The translations under genes and the position numbers were made by a program. Shown piece by piece: positions 54,520-64,000 of a stretch of DNA of 64,000 nt. The stretch spans positions 806,001 to 870,000 of the forward strand of contig VXBP01002354.1 in NCBI GenBank assembly GCA_013400115.1. The letters are read 5' to 3'. Source of the DNA: Rhinopomastus cyanomelas (taxonomy: Eukaryota; Chordata; Aves; Bucerotiformes; Rhinopomastidae). How positions within the stretch are numbered: position 1 is the stretch's first letter; the number at the start of each line of letters is the position of its first letter. The notes beneath the pieces were generated by a model. It searched no databases, was not told the origin of the DNA, and worked only from the letters and a program-made list of their open reading frames with translations.

Positions 54520-55681
54520 GGTGGAAGATTGTCTTGGACTGCGTTGAGGAGGATTAGAATGGTCTCGCCCTACATTTCAGATCTGGGTTTAGATGTATTA
54601 GCCACATTCTTTTTAAATATGTAACACAGTGATTTGTCTTTTTCAACAACATTTAATGAGCAATTGGCTCATTGTAAGTGACCAGGAAACTGCATTAAAT
54701 TCGAATTATTAATACTGATAAATTTGAGAATTAAATTCTGGAACACTTTTACAAGCGCCATCAGAGTCTGTTGGGTCTGGGTTGCCTTCACCTCGCTGCG
54801 TCTCGCACTCGTTTGTCAGAACCACTAAAGTAAATCCTTCCACAGGAAAAAGCTGGGATGGTGAGTGCTTGAGCTGGGCGTTGTCCAGATCAGAATCCGG
54901 CTCGGTCCTTGCCCCGTGCGGGTCGGTTTCAGTGGAGGTGTGTGCGTGTTGGCTGGCTGTAACTGAGACGGCTGAAGGTCTTCGGCACGTTGTGTCTGTC
55001 ACAGCAGCGGAAAGCAGAATCCTTTGTGTGTCGTGACCTTGAGAGCTCGGTTGGACACGTTTCTCAGGCGGTGTCGTTTGTACCTTTGTGGCTGTGATGA
55101 ATTTGCAATGACTTTGAAATGCACAGCAGAGAAAATGGCTGAAGATTTCCATTTAAATCAGCAGTTGCTGATCGCAGGAGAAACATTTAACACTATGGCA
55201 ACTCCAAACACCACCAGCTCCGGCGCGGCGCAGCAGCAACGGTTCTCGAGCTGGAGAACAGACCCAATGTCTGCAGAAAGGTACGTTGGCAATAACTTCA
55301 TCTGCAGAGCTCTTCCAGCGATGGGTCTGCTGATTCCAGTGCAGGCAGGAATGAATCAGCCGTGCTGCAGCCCTGCCGTGGCAGGCTGCTCCGTGTCTGT
55401 GCCTGGCAGTTTTTGCTAACGGCCTGCATGGCCATTTCATAATGGAAATGGCTAAACAGGCGCTAAAAGCCTCTCCAAGGTTTGTCCAGCTGGAGGGAGC
55501 CTTCGCAGGTACCTGTGTTCTGTGTTCTTGGGGTACAATTTCGGTCTCCACTGAGCTCTGTGACTGTTTCTCTGCCTTTGCCTTCACCTCTCTCCACCAT
55601 TCCACCCCTGCTGAGCTGCAGGACTGTGAATGCAGCGCTAGGAAGTTCATTCAGACCATCAGGCTCTTCTACAGCTGGTGA

Positions 55682-55767
55682 CTGGAGCTTGGGGGTCCTG
55701 CTGTGGCGGGGGGATTGGACTGGATGGGCTTTGGAGGTCCCTTCCAATCTCCTGTGATTCTGTGTGC
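55682..55767 (+). mobile_element. CR1 LINE, minimal 3'-end fragment
   Basis: 'gggtcctgctgtggcggggg' and 'tggaggtcccttccaatctc' with 'ctgtgattctgtg' are the last 85 bp or so of CR1. Confidence 0.85.
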
Positions 55768-56059
55768 CCAGTGCCTGGAAGCAAGCGGGTGGGCTGGGGA
55801 AGTTGAGTTCCCTAAGCTCTCTGCCTTCTCTCTTCTCATGCTGTCTGTGTTTTAAAAAACAAAGCGGCAGGCAACAGCTACAACAGACACACCACCACCA
55901 CAGCTACATGCAGATGGCTTATGTGTTCAGAAGGGCTCGGAGGACTTCCTGTTCCTTGAACAAGTTCAAGTGCTACCCAAGGAAACGGAAAAGCACGACC
56001 AGACACAATGCAAAACCTGTCCCAGGAGGGCTGATGGTGAGCAGTCTGGGTGGCCAACG

Positions 56060-56515
56060 GGAGAGGGTCCAGTGCAGAGCCACAAAGATGCTGAAGGGAG
56101 TGGGGCATCTCCCTGCTGAGGGAGCTGGGTCTCTTCAGGTGGGAAAAAATGGAGGCTGAGAGGTAGGCCCGTGGATGTTGATCAATATGGAAAAGGCCAG
56201 TGTCAGGAGGATGGAGCCAGGCTCTGCTCAGGGGCACCCACTGATAGGACAAAGGGCAGTGGGTGTGAGTTGGAGCAGAGGAGGTTTCACATCGATATGA
56301 GAAAGAACTTGTCCCAGTGAGGGTGACAGAGCCCTGGCAGGGGCTGCCCACGGTGAGGGTTGTGGAGTCTCCTTCTCTGGAGAAGTTTAAACCCCACCTG
56401 GCGACGTTCCTGTGTGACTGGATCTAGGTGATCCTGCTGTGGCAGAGGGATGGGACTGGATAATCTTTCGAGGTCCCTTCCAATCCCTCATGTCCTGTGA
56501 TTCTGTGACACTAAA
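56060..56515 (+). mobile_element. CR1 LINE, young-subfamily copy
   Basis: 'ggtccagtgcagagccacaa', 'gcccgtggatgttgatcaat', 'ggagccaggctctgctcagg' and 'gttgtggagtctccttctct' lead to the tail 'aatctttcgaggtcccttcc' with 'ctgtgattctgtga'. Compared with 62572-63115 it has small deletions in the first 100 bp. Confidence 0.92.
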
Positions 56516-56579
56516 GGACTGTTGATTTTAAATTACTCTAAAACAAACCCTAAAGCCAGTGCTGGTGCTTTTGAGTTAC

Positions 56580-56640
56580 TAGGGGATTGGACTAGCTGGT
56601 CTTTCGACATCCCTCCCAATCCCTAATGATTCTATGGTTC
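56580..56640 (+). mobile_element. CR1 LINE, minimal 3'-end fragment
   Basis: 'aggggattggactagctggt' and 'tcccaatccctaatgattct' make a 60-bp CR1 terminus, a second end about 65 bp after the preceding copy. Confidence 0.75.
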
Positions 56641-57697
56641 AGCAGCAGCCCCGATCACAAGTGTTTCTGATCAAGACAAGTGAAAGTTGTTCAAGAAATT
56701 GTTGTTCAGGTTTGGGAGGTTCCAACAGCAGCAGGACGTCCCAGTAAATCCAAGGTTAGTAAAAGGGAGGGGGGGGGGAAGAAGCAGTGGGAGTGTTTGT
56801 CATTTTTGGGGTTTGCTTTCCAAAGAGGGCAGGTGTCATGAGCAGCAGCCAGCACTGATGGAACGAGCAGCGGGAACTCTCCGCAGTCTCTCGGCGACGC
56901 TGGCCCCGTGTTATTTCTGCGTTTGTGCACTATTTGTGCAAGATAACGCTCCGGCTCTGCGGAAGGTGGAAACCAATTTAACTTGCTGTATAATTCACTG
57001 TGATGGGTTTTGTAATCACACTGCAAAACGAGCCTGGCTGCTGTATTATCCAGTCCTGATACTGGCTTACGTGCTGCAGAGCTCGTCCCTCTTCAGTAAT
57101 GCCACAGGATTCCAAATGAGAAAATATAAAAGCCCTGACAATGCTTTTTGTGCAACTGCGACTAAGACATCTTCCAAAACGGCTAATAAAAGCGAGCTGA
57201 AGCACGGAGCTTCTAGCAGAGTCTTGTAAATGTGCTCATTAGCATCGCAACGCAGCCCGTCCCTCTTTTCTTCTCCTCCTCTCCCCACCCCTGCAAAAAT
57301 TAAATCAGTGAAATGAGCAGAATGAAGTTTCCAGCCTTCTCGTCAGAGAGGAAGTGCAGTCATTCGCCAAACCCCCCGTCTTCTCCTTCCTCTATCTCAG
57401 GTGCTTCCTGCAGTGAAGGCTGCGTGGTGGCGACAGGCAGAGAGAAGGGATGAGCAGAGGTCACCTGGCTCATTACAGGGGTGGAGAAAGCACTTGGGGT
57501 GTGAGGGCAGGAGGAGCCTCTGTCAGAATAACAACCATGCAGGTGTTCCTCCAGGGACTTGACTCATCACACCACATACATCCAGGGACAGATTGTCCTC
57601 TGTGCACTCCCAGGCTGGTACTGGCACCTCTGATGTTCCTGTTCAGAGAGCAAACACAGGGCAGCTGTTCAGTGGTAGATACCTACACACACAACTG

Positions 57698-57998
57698 CTG
57701 GAGTTGGAAAGGAACCTCAAGAGATCATCTGGTCCAACGTGCCCACCAAAGCAGGTCTGCCTGTAGCACATTGCACAGGGCTGCATCCAGGTGGGTTTTG
57801 AGCATCTCTAGAGAAGGAGAATCCACAACCTCTGCAGGCAGCCAGTTCCAACTCTTTGTGACCCACAAAGTCATGTCTACCTGAAACTTCTTGTGTTCCA
57901 GCGTGTGCCCACTGACCCTTGTCCTGGCACTGGGCACAACTGCAAAGAGTCTGTCTCCACCCTCCCTGCAGACACCCTTCAGGTGTCTCCAGGCACAG
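57698..57998 (-). mobile_element. CR1 LINE, older-subfamily antisense copy
   Basis: 'ctggagttggaaaggaacct', 'gagatcatctggtccaacgt', 'aggagaatccacaacctct' and 'tgcccactgacccttgtcct' are a CR1 3' region with the spacing of an older subfamily. It is 300 bp long and well diverged. Confidence 0.85.
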
Positions 57999-58795
57999 GT
58001 CAGGTACGCAGAGCTGTGGTGCTCATGGACGCCAAGACGTGGGTTTTACTGATGTGGAGGGGTTCTGATCTGCAAAGTTTGGGGTAAACAACCAGTAGGG
58101 CAGAAGGAAATCCACCAGATGACCGATGGTAAAAGGATGGATGACTCTGGAAAGGGTAGTTTTCTGCCTCACCCAGGTCTTTGTGGTGGCTAAGCTGAGC
58201 CTTGATTCTTTTTACCTTCCAAATAACGTTTTCAACAGCAAACAAGGCATTTCCCTGCTCTCCAGAACAGCTTTGTTTCTGATTTATAAATCAGGTCTTT
58301 TCTTCGGGGTGGGTTTGTGTCTTTGTCATTTCTGGCTTTGTTAGTGGGGCTTTCACTGATGGCAATGTTGACACAGCTCATGCTGCCAAATGTCACCAGC
58401 TGGCAGGTTCAACAATTGCTATGAAAATAAAAGATGTGCACTTTTTATACACTGAAGGGTGAGTTCTGTAACTGGAAGAGAAGTAAAAACAGCTGAACCA
58501 GCCTGAAGATGAAGTCCTGCAGTCCCACGTTTCCAGCCACCACCACAGTCCCGTTCGGACTCCTTTCCAGTGCTCTGGCACAGCTGGACTCACTGGCCAG
58601 GGAACATCCAGTCTGTTTAGATCTTGCCAAGGAGTCTCCTGCCCAAAAAGAGTGTCATGACTTGAACCTCAGGACAGGGCAAGAGTGGGGGTTTGTGCTC
58701 AAACCCACAAGTAGGATCCAGAGCGGAATTCAAAGTGCCTGGCCTGTGAGATGGAGGCTAGTGGACACCAGAGCTAAGTCACAGGCTATTTCTCC

Positions 58796-58928
58796 TTTTC
58801 TGGAGGTGCTGAAGACCCACCTGGATGTGTTCCTGTGCAACTGGATCTAGGGGATCCTGCTGCGGCGGGGGGATCGGACTGGGTGATCTTTTGAGGTCCC
58901 TTCTGATCAGGTTCTGTGATTCTGTGAA
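58796..58928 (+). mobile_element. CR1 LINE, 3'-end copy
   Basis: 'gaagacccacctggatgtgt', 'gcaactggatctaggggatc' and 'gatcttttgaggtcccttct', ending 'ggttctgtgattctgtgaa'. Confidence 0.9.
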
Positions 58929-60534
58929 TACGTGTGACCTCCTTCCTTCACACCCTCAAGGGGTCTGGTGGCAGCTGTGGAGCCCATGGTTGTTTGATAG
59001 GTCACTCACAGCAGGGGCTATCCCATCCAAGGCAAAGTGGTGGAAGCAGCCTGCTGTCTACAGCAGGGTGGATGTCGCACGGAGGCTTCGTGTTAAGATG
59101 CTCTGTGTTAGTCTTCAGCCGGTGCCGCCTTCCTTACAGTCTGTGCAGCTTCATGTCTCCACTGCCCCAAGATGAAGCAACCCGGTGTGAGCTGCTGCTG
59201 CACCACCAAATAAAGGCAGGGCACTGTCAGGTAAAATGTCATCGCGGCGCAGCGCAGGAGACACAATTAATCTTTGCAGAAAAAGGTCAAGAGTGAATCA
59301 CCCGGTGCTGCCGGTTGTTAATGGGTGTTTTCCAAGCCCCGATTGCACAAGCAGCAGCGTCCGTTGATGTCATTGTATAGAACAGTTCTTCCTTAAGCAG
59401 AGCTAACAGCCGATGACGAAGAGGCCTTATTTCAACTGTCACCATGTTCTGCTGGTGGCTCTTACAGTTTACAAGCCAAAGGGAAACGACTGCATGGACC
59501 CAGCCTACAGACCCACACTACGATGCTCTCTCCTTTCTGTCCCATCCTCGTGAAAGCTTCCAGCCCGCCTCGTTAGCTGATTAACCGGTCACACACTGGT
59601 GTGTCTGGTCTTACCCACGAGACAGTTTGTTACAGGGATTTTTTGATCCCAGACTGGAGCTGGAGCCCTTTCTTTCCAGGCACTGAGCTAGTATCAGATA
59701 ACCAGCTAACATCAGGGGGGAGAGCTGTGATCTTCCTAACTTCTGGTTGCTTTAAAAACTGATTTTCAAGTTCTCCTTCAGTTTCTGAATGTGTTTTATC
59801 CCATTGCCAGCCTAAAGTGACACAAGTGGCCTGTTAATTCTGATAATGGTGGCCAAAGGAGCACATGGTGAGTGTTTTGTTACCACAAACCAGCTTCTAG
59901 CTGAGAAGAGAAAGGGGGAAAAGAAGAAGACATAAACCCAAATTAGTTGCATTTTGCTAGATGCAGTCTGGTTTCAATTTGCATTTTCATTTCCCACATA
60001 TGGATTCTAATAATCCCACAAGGAACTTGCGCCGAGTGCGGTGTGTTCTGGCAAGCTCCGCGTGACAAAGGGGGCTGGATTTAGCCCCCAGACATGCTGC
60101 ACCAGATGTTTACACTGTGGAGCAGAGCACACAGATAAAATCCCTCTTCTCCACTCTGGAAATGAGATAATGAGGGTTCAGGTTAAGTTTTTGTGATAGA
60201 AAGTTGTGTTTTACATCGACAGCCTCGTCTCCGCTGCTGAACGAGGCCGACTGCCTCCTCCATCGCTGAAGCCCGATTGTGAGTCCCAGCAGACAGAGGA
60301 TGCTTCTGCAGACTGCAGTCTGCTCTTTCTCCTCATGAAATATTGACCAGTGGCTACAGAATCCTGTGTCAGAAATACTCTCCGTGACCTTTGTGGGGTG
60401 TTTTGTGGAAGCTGACAGGCACAGGAAAATCTATTAAGAGAACACACACTGTTGCTGCAAATCCTGAGGGCCTGATACCAATTTAGTTTTCAATAATTAT
60501 GGGAGCTCCAGTCATCGCTGGAAGTCGTAAGTCA

Positions 60535-60640
60535 AGTTCCTGTGCAACTTGATCTGAGGGATCCTGCTGTGGTGGGGGCACTGGACTGGATGATCTTTCG
60601 AGGTCCCTTCCAATCCCTCACGTTCTGTGACTCTGTGATG
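60535..60640 (+). mobile_element. CR1 LINE, 3'-end fragment
   Basis: 'gttcctgtgcaacttgatct', 'ctgtggtgggggcactggac' and 'gatctttcgaggtcccttcc', ending in 'gttctgtgactctgtgatg', the terminal octamer repeat. Confidence 0.9.
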
Positions 60641-62571
60641 ACAGACAAAAAATGTGGGAGCGAGCAGTGGGGCTACAGGGTGTGAGGAAAAAAAGCAGAC
60701 TAAAGCCATGTGAGCAAGCCTTTTGTAGTGCAGTAGTAGCCTAGGGTGGAGGAGGCAGCACGCAGCAGGACGTGTCATCGTGGAGACGTCTGTGAGCGAG
60801 GACTGCACTGCTGAGCACAGGTGTCATGAGCTGCCTCTACTCCTAGCAAGCACCTGCTGCAGTGGGTGGGAGTGCCTGAGGCTGGGGAGGGCTAATTTGC
60901 TTATTTCTGGGCTGGCATGTGTTTCTGATTGCTTTTAGGTGGAAGGGGAAGTACAAAAGGCCCTCAGTGAGATGCAAGCTGAGGCACCCAGTTGCATGCA
61001 GCACACCACGTCCTGAGCCACCCTACCAGGTAAGACTGTGCAATCTGTGTTTCTGTTTGTCCTGGGGACCCACAGAGTCTTCTTGGGAAGCTGAGGTGCA
61101 GGTTATGAGTAACTAAAGGTGCCTGGGGAACACTGTTGGGGTTCACGTCACCTGACTCTTTGCACAGAACACAGAAACAAGCCTCCAGAAGTTGTGAGGG
61201 GCCAGCGATGAAAAGGGGGCACAGCCAGCAAAGCGCTTCAGAAACAGGGCTGCTGTAAGTAGCCCTCCTCCCTCAAAGGGTAAAAGCTTCCCCCGTGCAG
61301 GGAACCAGAGTGAGACCTGTGCACCACTTAATTAACACTTAAGCCCACAAAATATGGCCCTCAGCACTGCAGAGATTTTCTCTGAGGACGCAAACACAGA
61401 GAATAAGCTCCGTGCTCGTGGGCTGCTGCCGTTGCGCTGGCAGTCTCGTACATCACTGGCTGGCACGCCGGTACCCGCTGGCTTTGCGGTTCCTGGTGCA
61501 GTGTAAGCTGAAAATGGTCGTGCTGCTGCTAGTGAGCTGGTGAGGAGTCAAACAACCTGCAGGAGCTGAGAGTGAGCGAAGAGCTAAAACATCAGGTGTC
61601 AGTGCGATCGCATCGCCGTGTTCCAATCTGAGTCTGAGCCCACTTGCTGTTGGCGTGGGCACCCCCAAATCTGATTGGGAGTGTGGAGGGTGCTGGGATG
61701 GGCAGGGAGCAGAAAGCAGCAGCAGTGAGAACCTCCCAAACACGTTACAGATGTGTGTGGAGCAGGGGAGGGAACACCAAGGGAGCTATGGAAGTGTTGG
61801 AAAAGCTTCATGATGTTTGGATTGTTGGCCCAGGCTATGTGGTACTTGAGTACGTCCACCCTGGTGAGGTGACCACCATACAGGCTGCTTCCTTCCCTGC
61901 TGGCGTGTGCAGGGCCAGCAACCTCATGTTTTCCAGCTGTAAGAAGGAATCCCCAGAGTGATGCAAGCTGAGCAGTTGCGTTCAGGTGTCTGGTGGCCTC
62001 GTGGCACCTTAAACAGAGCTCTGTGTTCCAGGCTGCCTCTCGCCCGAGGCTGAGAGACGATCAAACAGCCCTCGGTGCTCCTCTGTGATGTCGCAGGGTT
62101 TCACCCCTGATGTGATGATGTTTGCACCTCTCCTTTGCTGACTGCAAGCTGGAGGAGGTTGGCTCCTTTCACCAAGAGGACCCACCCTTACTGGTCAGTC
62201 ACAGAAACAGCAGGGGTGAAGAGGTTCTTCTGTCCTGGTCAGTGGAGTCTCACAGCAGCAAGCAAGATACTGTTTTTCTTTAGAAGCCATCTTCCAGAGC
62301 AGATGGGTTTCCCTGTCACCACTAATCTGTGCTCTAGGGAGAGAGCTACACTGCTGTAGGTACCGGTGCTAAAAAACAATCTAGGCCATCAAAGCTTTTC
62401 TTGAAGTCACAGCTTGAATTTGATTGCCAGTGAGTCCTTCAGAGTGGCACACACACTGTGGGCAGTACTGGCAGCAGGAACGAGCATCCACACTGCACAC
62501 AGAGCTGCCTCACAGGTGGTGGGTGCCAGGGAGATGATACCAGACAGCATGCTTGTATTTTCAGAGCATCA

Positions 62572-63115
62572 TAGGAAAGATCCTGCTGAGACCACATCTG
62601 GAATGTTGTGTCCAGCTGTGGGCCCCTCAGTTCCAGAAGGAGACACAACTGCTGGAGAGACTCCAGCGCAGAGCCACAGAGATGAAGGGAGGGGAGCATC
62701 TCCCTTATGAGGAAGAAAGGCTGAGAGAGCTGGGTCTCTTGAGCTTGGAGAAAAGGAGACACAGGGGTGACCCCCATGAATGCTGATAAATATGGAAAGG
62801 GTGGGTGACAGGATGATGGAGCCAGGCTCTGCTTGGGGACACCTAATGATAGGACAAGGGGCAATGGGTGTGAGCTGGAACAGAGGAGGTTCCACATCAG
62901 TCTGAGAAGGACCTTGTTCATAGTCATGATGCCAGAGCCCTGGCAGGGGCTGCCCACGGGGGTTGTGGAGTCTCCTGCTCTGGAGAAGTTCCCCCTGGCC
63001 CCGCCTGGCCACGTTCCTGTGTGACTTGGTTGAGGGCATCCTGCTGTGGCAGAGGGATGGGACTGGATGATCTTTTGAGGTCCCTTCCAATCCCTAATGT
63101 TCTGTGATTCTGTGG
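62572..63115 (+). mobile_element. CR1 LINE, young-subfamily copy
   Basis: It starts near the end of ORF2, with a recognisable frame (62553-62786) reading RPHLECCVQLWAPQFQKE and LPYEEERLRELGLLSLEK. It continues through 'tgataaatatggaaagggtg', 'gagccaggctctgcttgggg' and 'gttgtggagtctcctgctct' to the tail 'gatcttttgaggtcccttcc' and 'gttctgtgattctgtggt'. It is 5'-truncated with no reverse transcriptase domain. The long antisense frame over it (62439-63164) is not a gene. Confidence 0.93.
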
Positions 63116-63921
63116 TTAGTTGGAGAAGACCCCCCCAAGGCCTGTAGTCCAAGCTCCTCCTCAAACCCCTAACTCCAGAAGCAAACAGTGTTGCCCAGGT
63201 CTCGGGTAAACATTAAAAATTGAAAGTGTCCAAGGCTGGAACTTCGACAGCCTCTCTGCACAGCTGCCCAGCGGCACATCCCTTCCAGCTCCGTATGGCT
63301 GAAAACCAACACAGAATGCCCCCCAAATACCAGAAAACACCCCAAAGCACTCCCAACGTTTCTGGGAGTCTCCTGGTGTAGCCTGGGTGACTTCAGACCC
63401 ATCAGAAAGGGACCAGCACACGAGGTTTTTGCTCTGAAACACTGAGCACAGCACTGAGAATAACGAAAGGCAAAGATGAGAAATAAAGCATCTAGTGCCC
63501 TCCAAGATTAATTCCTCTGGAGAGCTGAGAATAAAAGGACTTTCAGATCTCGTTTTGCACAAAAATATGCAGTAAGTTTAAAGAAGTGATGTGAAACTAT
63601 AAATAACCTGGAGTTTTGCGCCGGGATTGTCATTGTGACTCGTGGATCAGTGCGGAGGATTTACACAGTGCCCAGGCAGGTGCTTCAGAGTGAGGGTCAA
63701 TTCCTCATCACCTTTTATTCTGTGCCTGTCTTGTTTTATGTGCTGCTCCTCAGAAAACATTCCTGACGTGTCTGTGTGCTCTGCCGGCGCTGTTCCTGTG
63801 AAGCGCGTTGCTGGGGTCTGACTTAACGTAGGGTGGGCAACACCAACCAAGATCAACCCTCCTGCCAGTTCTCCTACCTCTACTCTCTTTTCCAGCAAGA
63901 AGGCAGGTGCATTTCACAAAG

Positions 63922-64000
63922 GCAGGTCTCTTGAGCTTGAAAAGAAGTAGACTGAGGGGTGACCCCATGGATGTTGATCAATATGTGAAGGGTGGGTGTC
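63922..64000 (+). mobile_element. CR1 LINE, young-subfamily copy cut by the window end
   Basis: 'ggcaggtctcttgagcttga' and 'ggggtgaccccatggatgtt' with 'gatcaatatgtgaagggtgg' match the copies at 42605 and 62572. It continues beyond the window. Confidence 0.88.

Larger units (their letters stand above)
52841..64000. other. 3' flank of CDH8, no gene recognised
   Basis: About 11 kb of flank in which I find no convincing protein-coding gene or RNA gene. It is crowded with CR1 copies (about 11) and has one A+T microsatellite. Two AT-rich stretches could be conserved regulatory DNA (about 54570-54740 and 59800-60020). One segment with good splice signals on both sides (60939-61029) could be an exon of a non-coding transcript. 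The longest open frames either lie in antisense CR1 (for example 62439-63164 minus) or have no family cues. Confidence 0.65.

Noticed and set aside
56769..56778. Run of ten G as a possible quadruplex
   Set aside because: Only one long run with no further G-tracts at suitable spacing; a simple homopolymer.
56687..57229. 180-codon + strand frame in the 3' flank
   Set aside because: Begins just after CR1 debris, contains no recognisable domain and has no supporting splice or promoter signal; likely chance.
59209..59214. AATAAA in the 3' flank as a poly(A) signal of a second gene
   Set aside because: No exon or frame upstream supports a transcript ending here.
62439..63164. Longest open frame in the window (241 codons, minus strand)
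   Set aside because: It lies antisense over a CR1 copy and its words recur antisense over the other young CR1 copies; CR1 composition keeps the frame open by chance.
1..64000. CRISPR arrays, operons, riboswitches, bacterial promoters, tRNA or rRNA genes
   Set aside because: Nothing of the kind was seen; the sequence is vertebrate genomic DNA.

Overview
The window is vertebrate nuclear DNA, almost certainly from a bird. It holds the 3' two thirds of one gene, CDH8 (cadherin-8, a type II classical cadherin), on the + strand, followed by about 11 kb of 3' flank. The avian assignment rests on many CR1 LINE copies, truncated at the 5' end, with the usual avian CR1 3' tails, and on compact introns. 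No bacterial, plasmid or phage feature is present. The species cannot be fixed from the sequence.

Layout. Eight coding exons lie at 3519-3686, 6362-6549, 7767-8020, 12554-12690, 23908-24029, 30089-30206, 48967-49218 and 50726-51219. All are flanked by AG/GT, and their phases join into one open frame of about 577 codons ending in TGA at 51217-51219. The exon lengths (168, 188, 254, 137, 122, 118, 252 and 494 coding bp) follow the type II cadherin pattern and correspond to exons 5-12 of a 12-exon gene, residues about 223-799. They encode the end of extracellular repeat EC2, all of EC3, EC4 and EC5, the transmembrane helix and the catenin-binding tail. The first exons (signal peptide, prodomain, EC1, start of EC2) lie upstream of the window. 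The C-terminus (SVGESDKET) and the juxtamembrane region identify CDH8 rather than its paralogue CDH11. The 3' UTR starts at 51220, has an AATAAA at 52043 and may run to about 52840.

Introns and flank. Introns total about 46 kb, the largest being intron 10 (18.8 kb) and intron 8 (11.2 kb). They hold CR1 copies of several ages in both orientations, AT-rich stretches with homeodomain-like cores that could be conserved regulatory elements, and two small CpG-dense patches in intron 8. Introns 6 and 7 have no CR1 that I can recognise. The 3' flank (52.8-64 kb) is dense in CR1 and has no convincing protein-coding gene.

Most notable observation: the 3' end of intron 5 (branch point TACTAAC and part of the polypyrimidine tract for the exon at 6362) appears to lie within an antisense CR1 copy, so a retrotransposon may supply the splice signal for an essential cadherin exon. 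Other points are an exact 67-bp tandem duplication inside a CR1 tail, a short in-frame extension if intron 9 is retained (predicting a secreted EC1-EC4 form), and composite CR1 clusters with alternating orientation. I found no wholly new genetic system.
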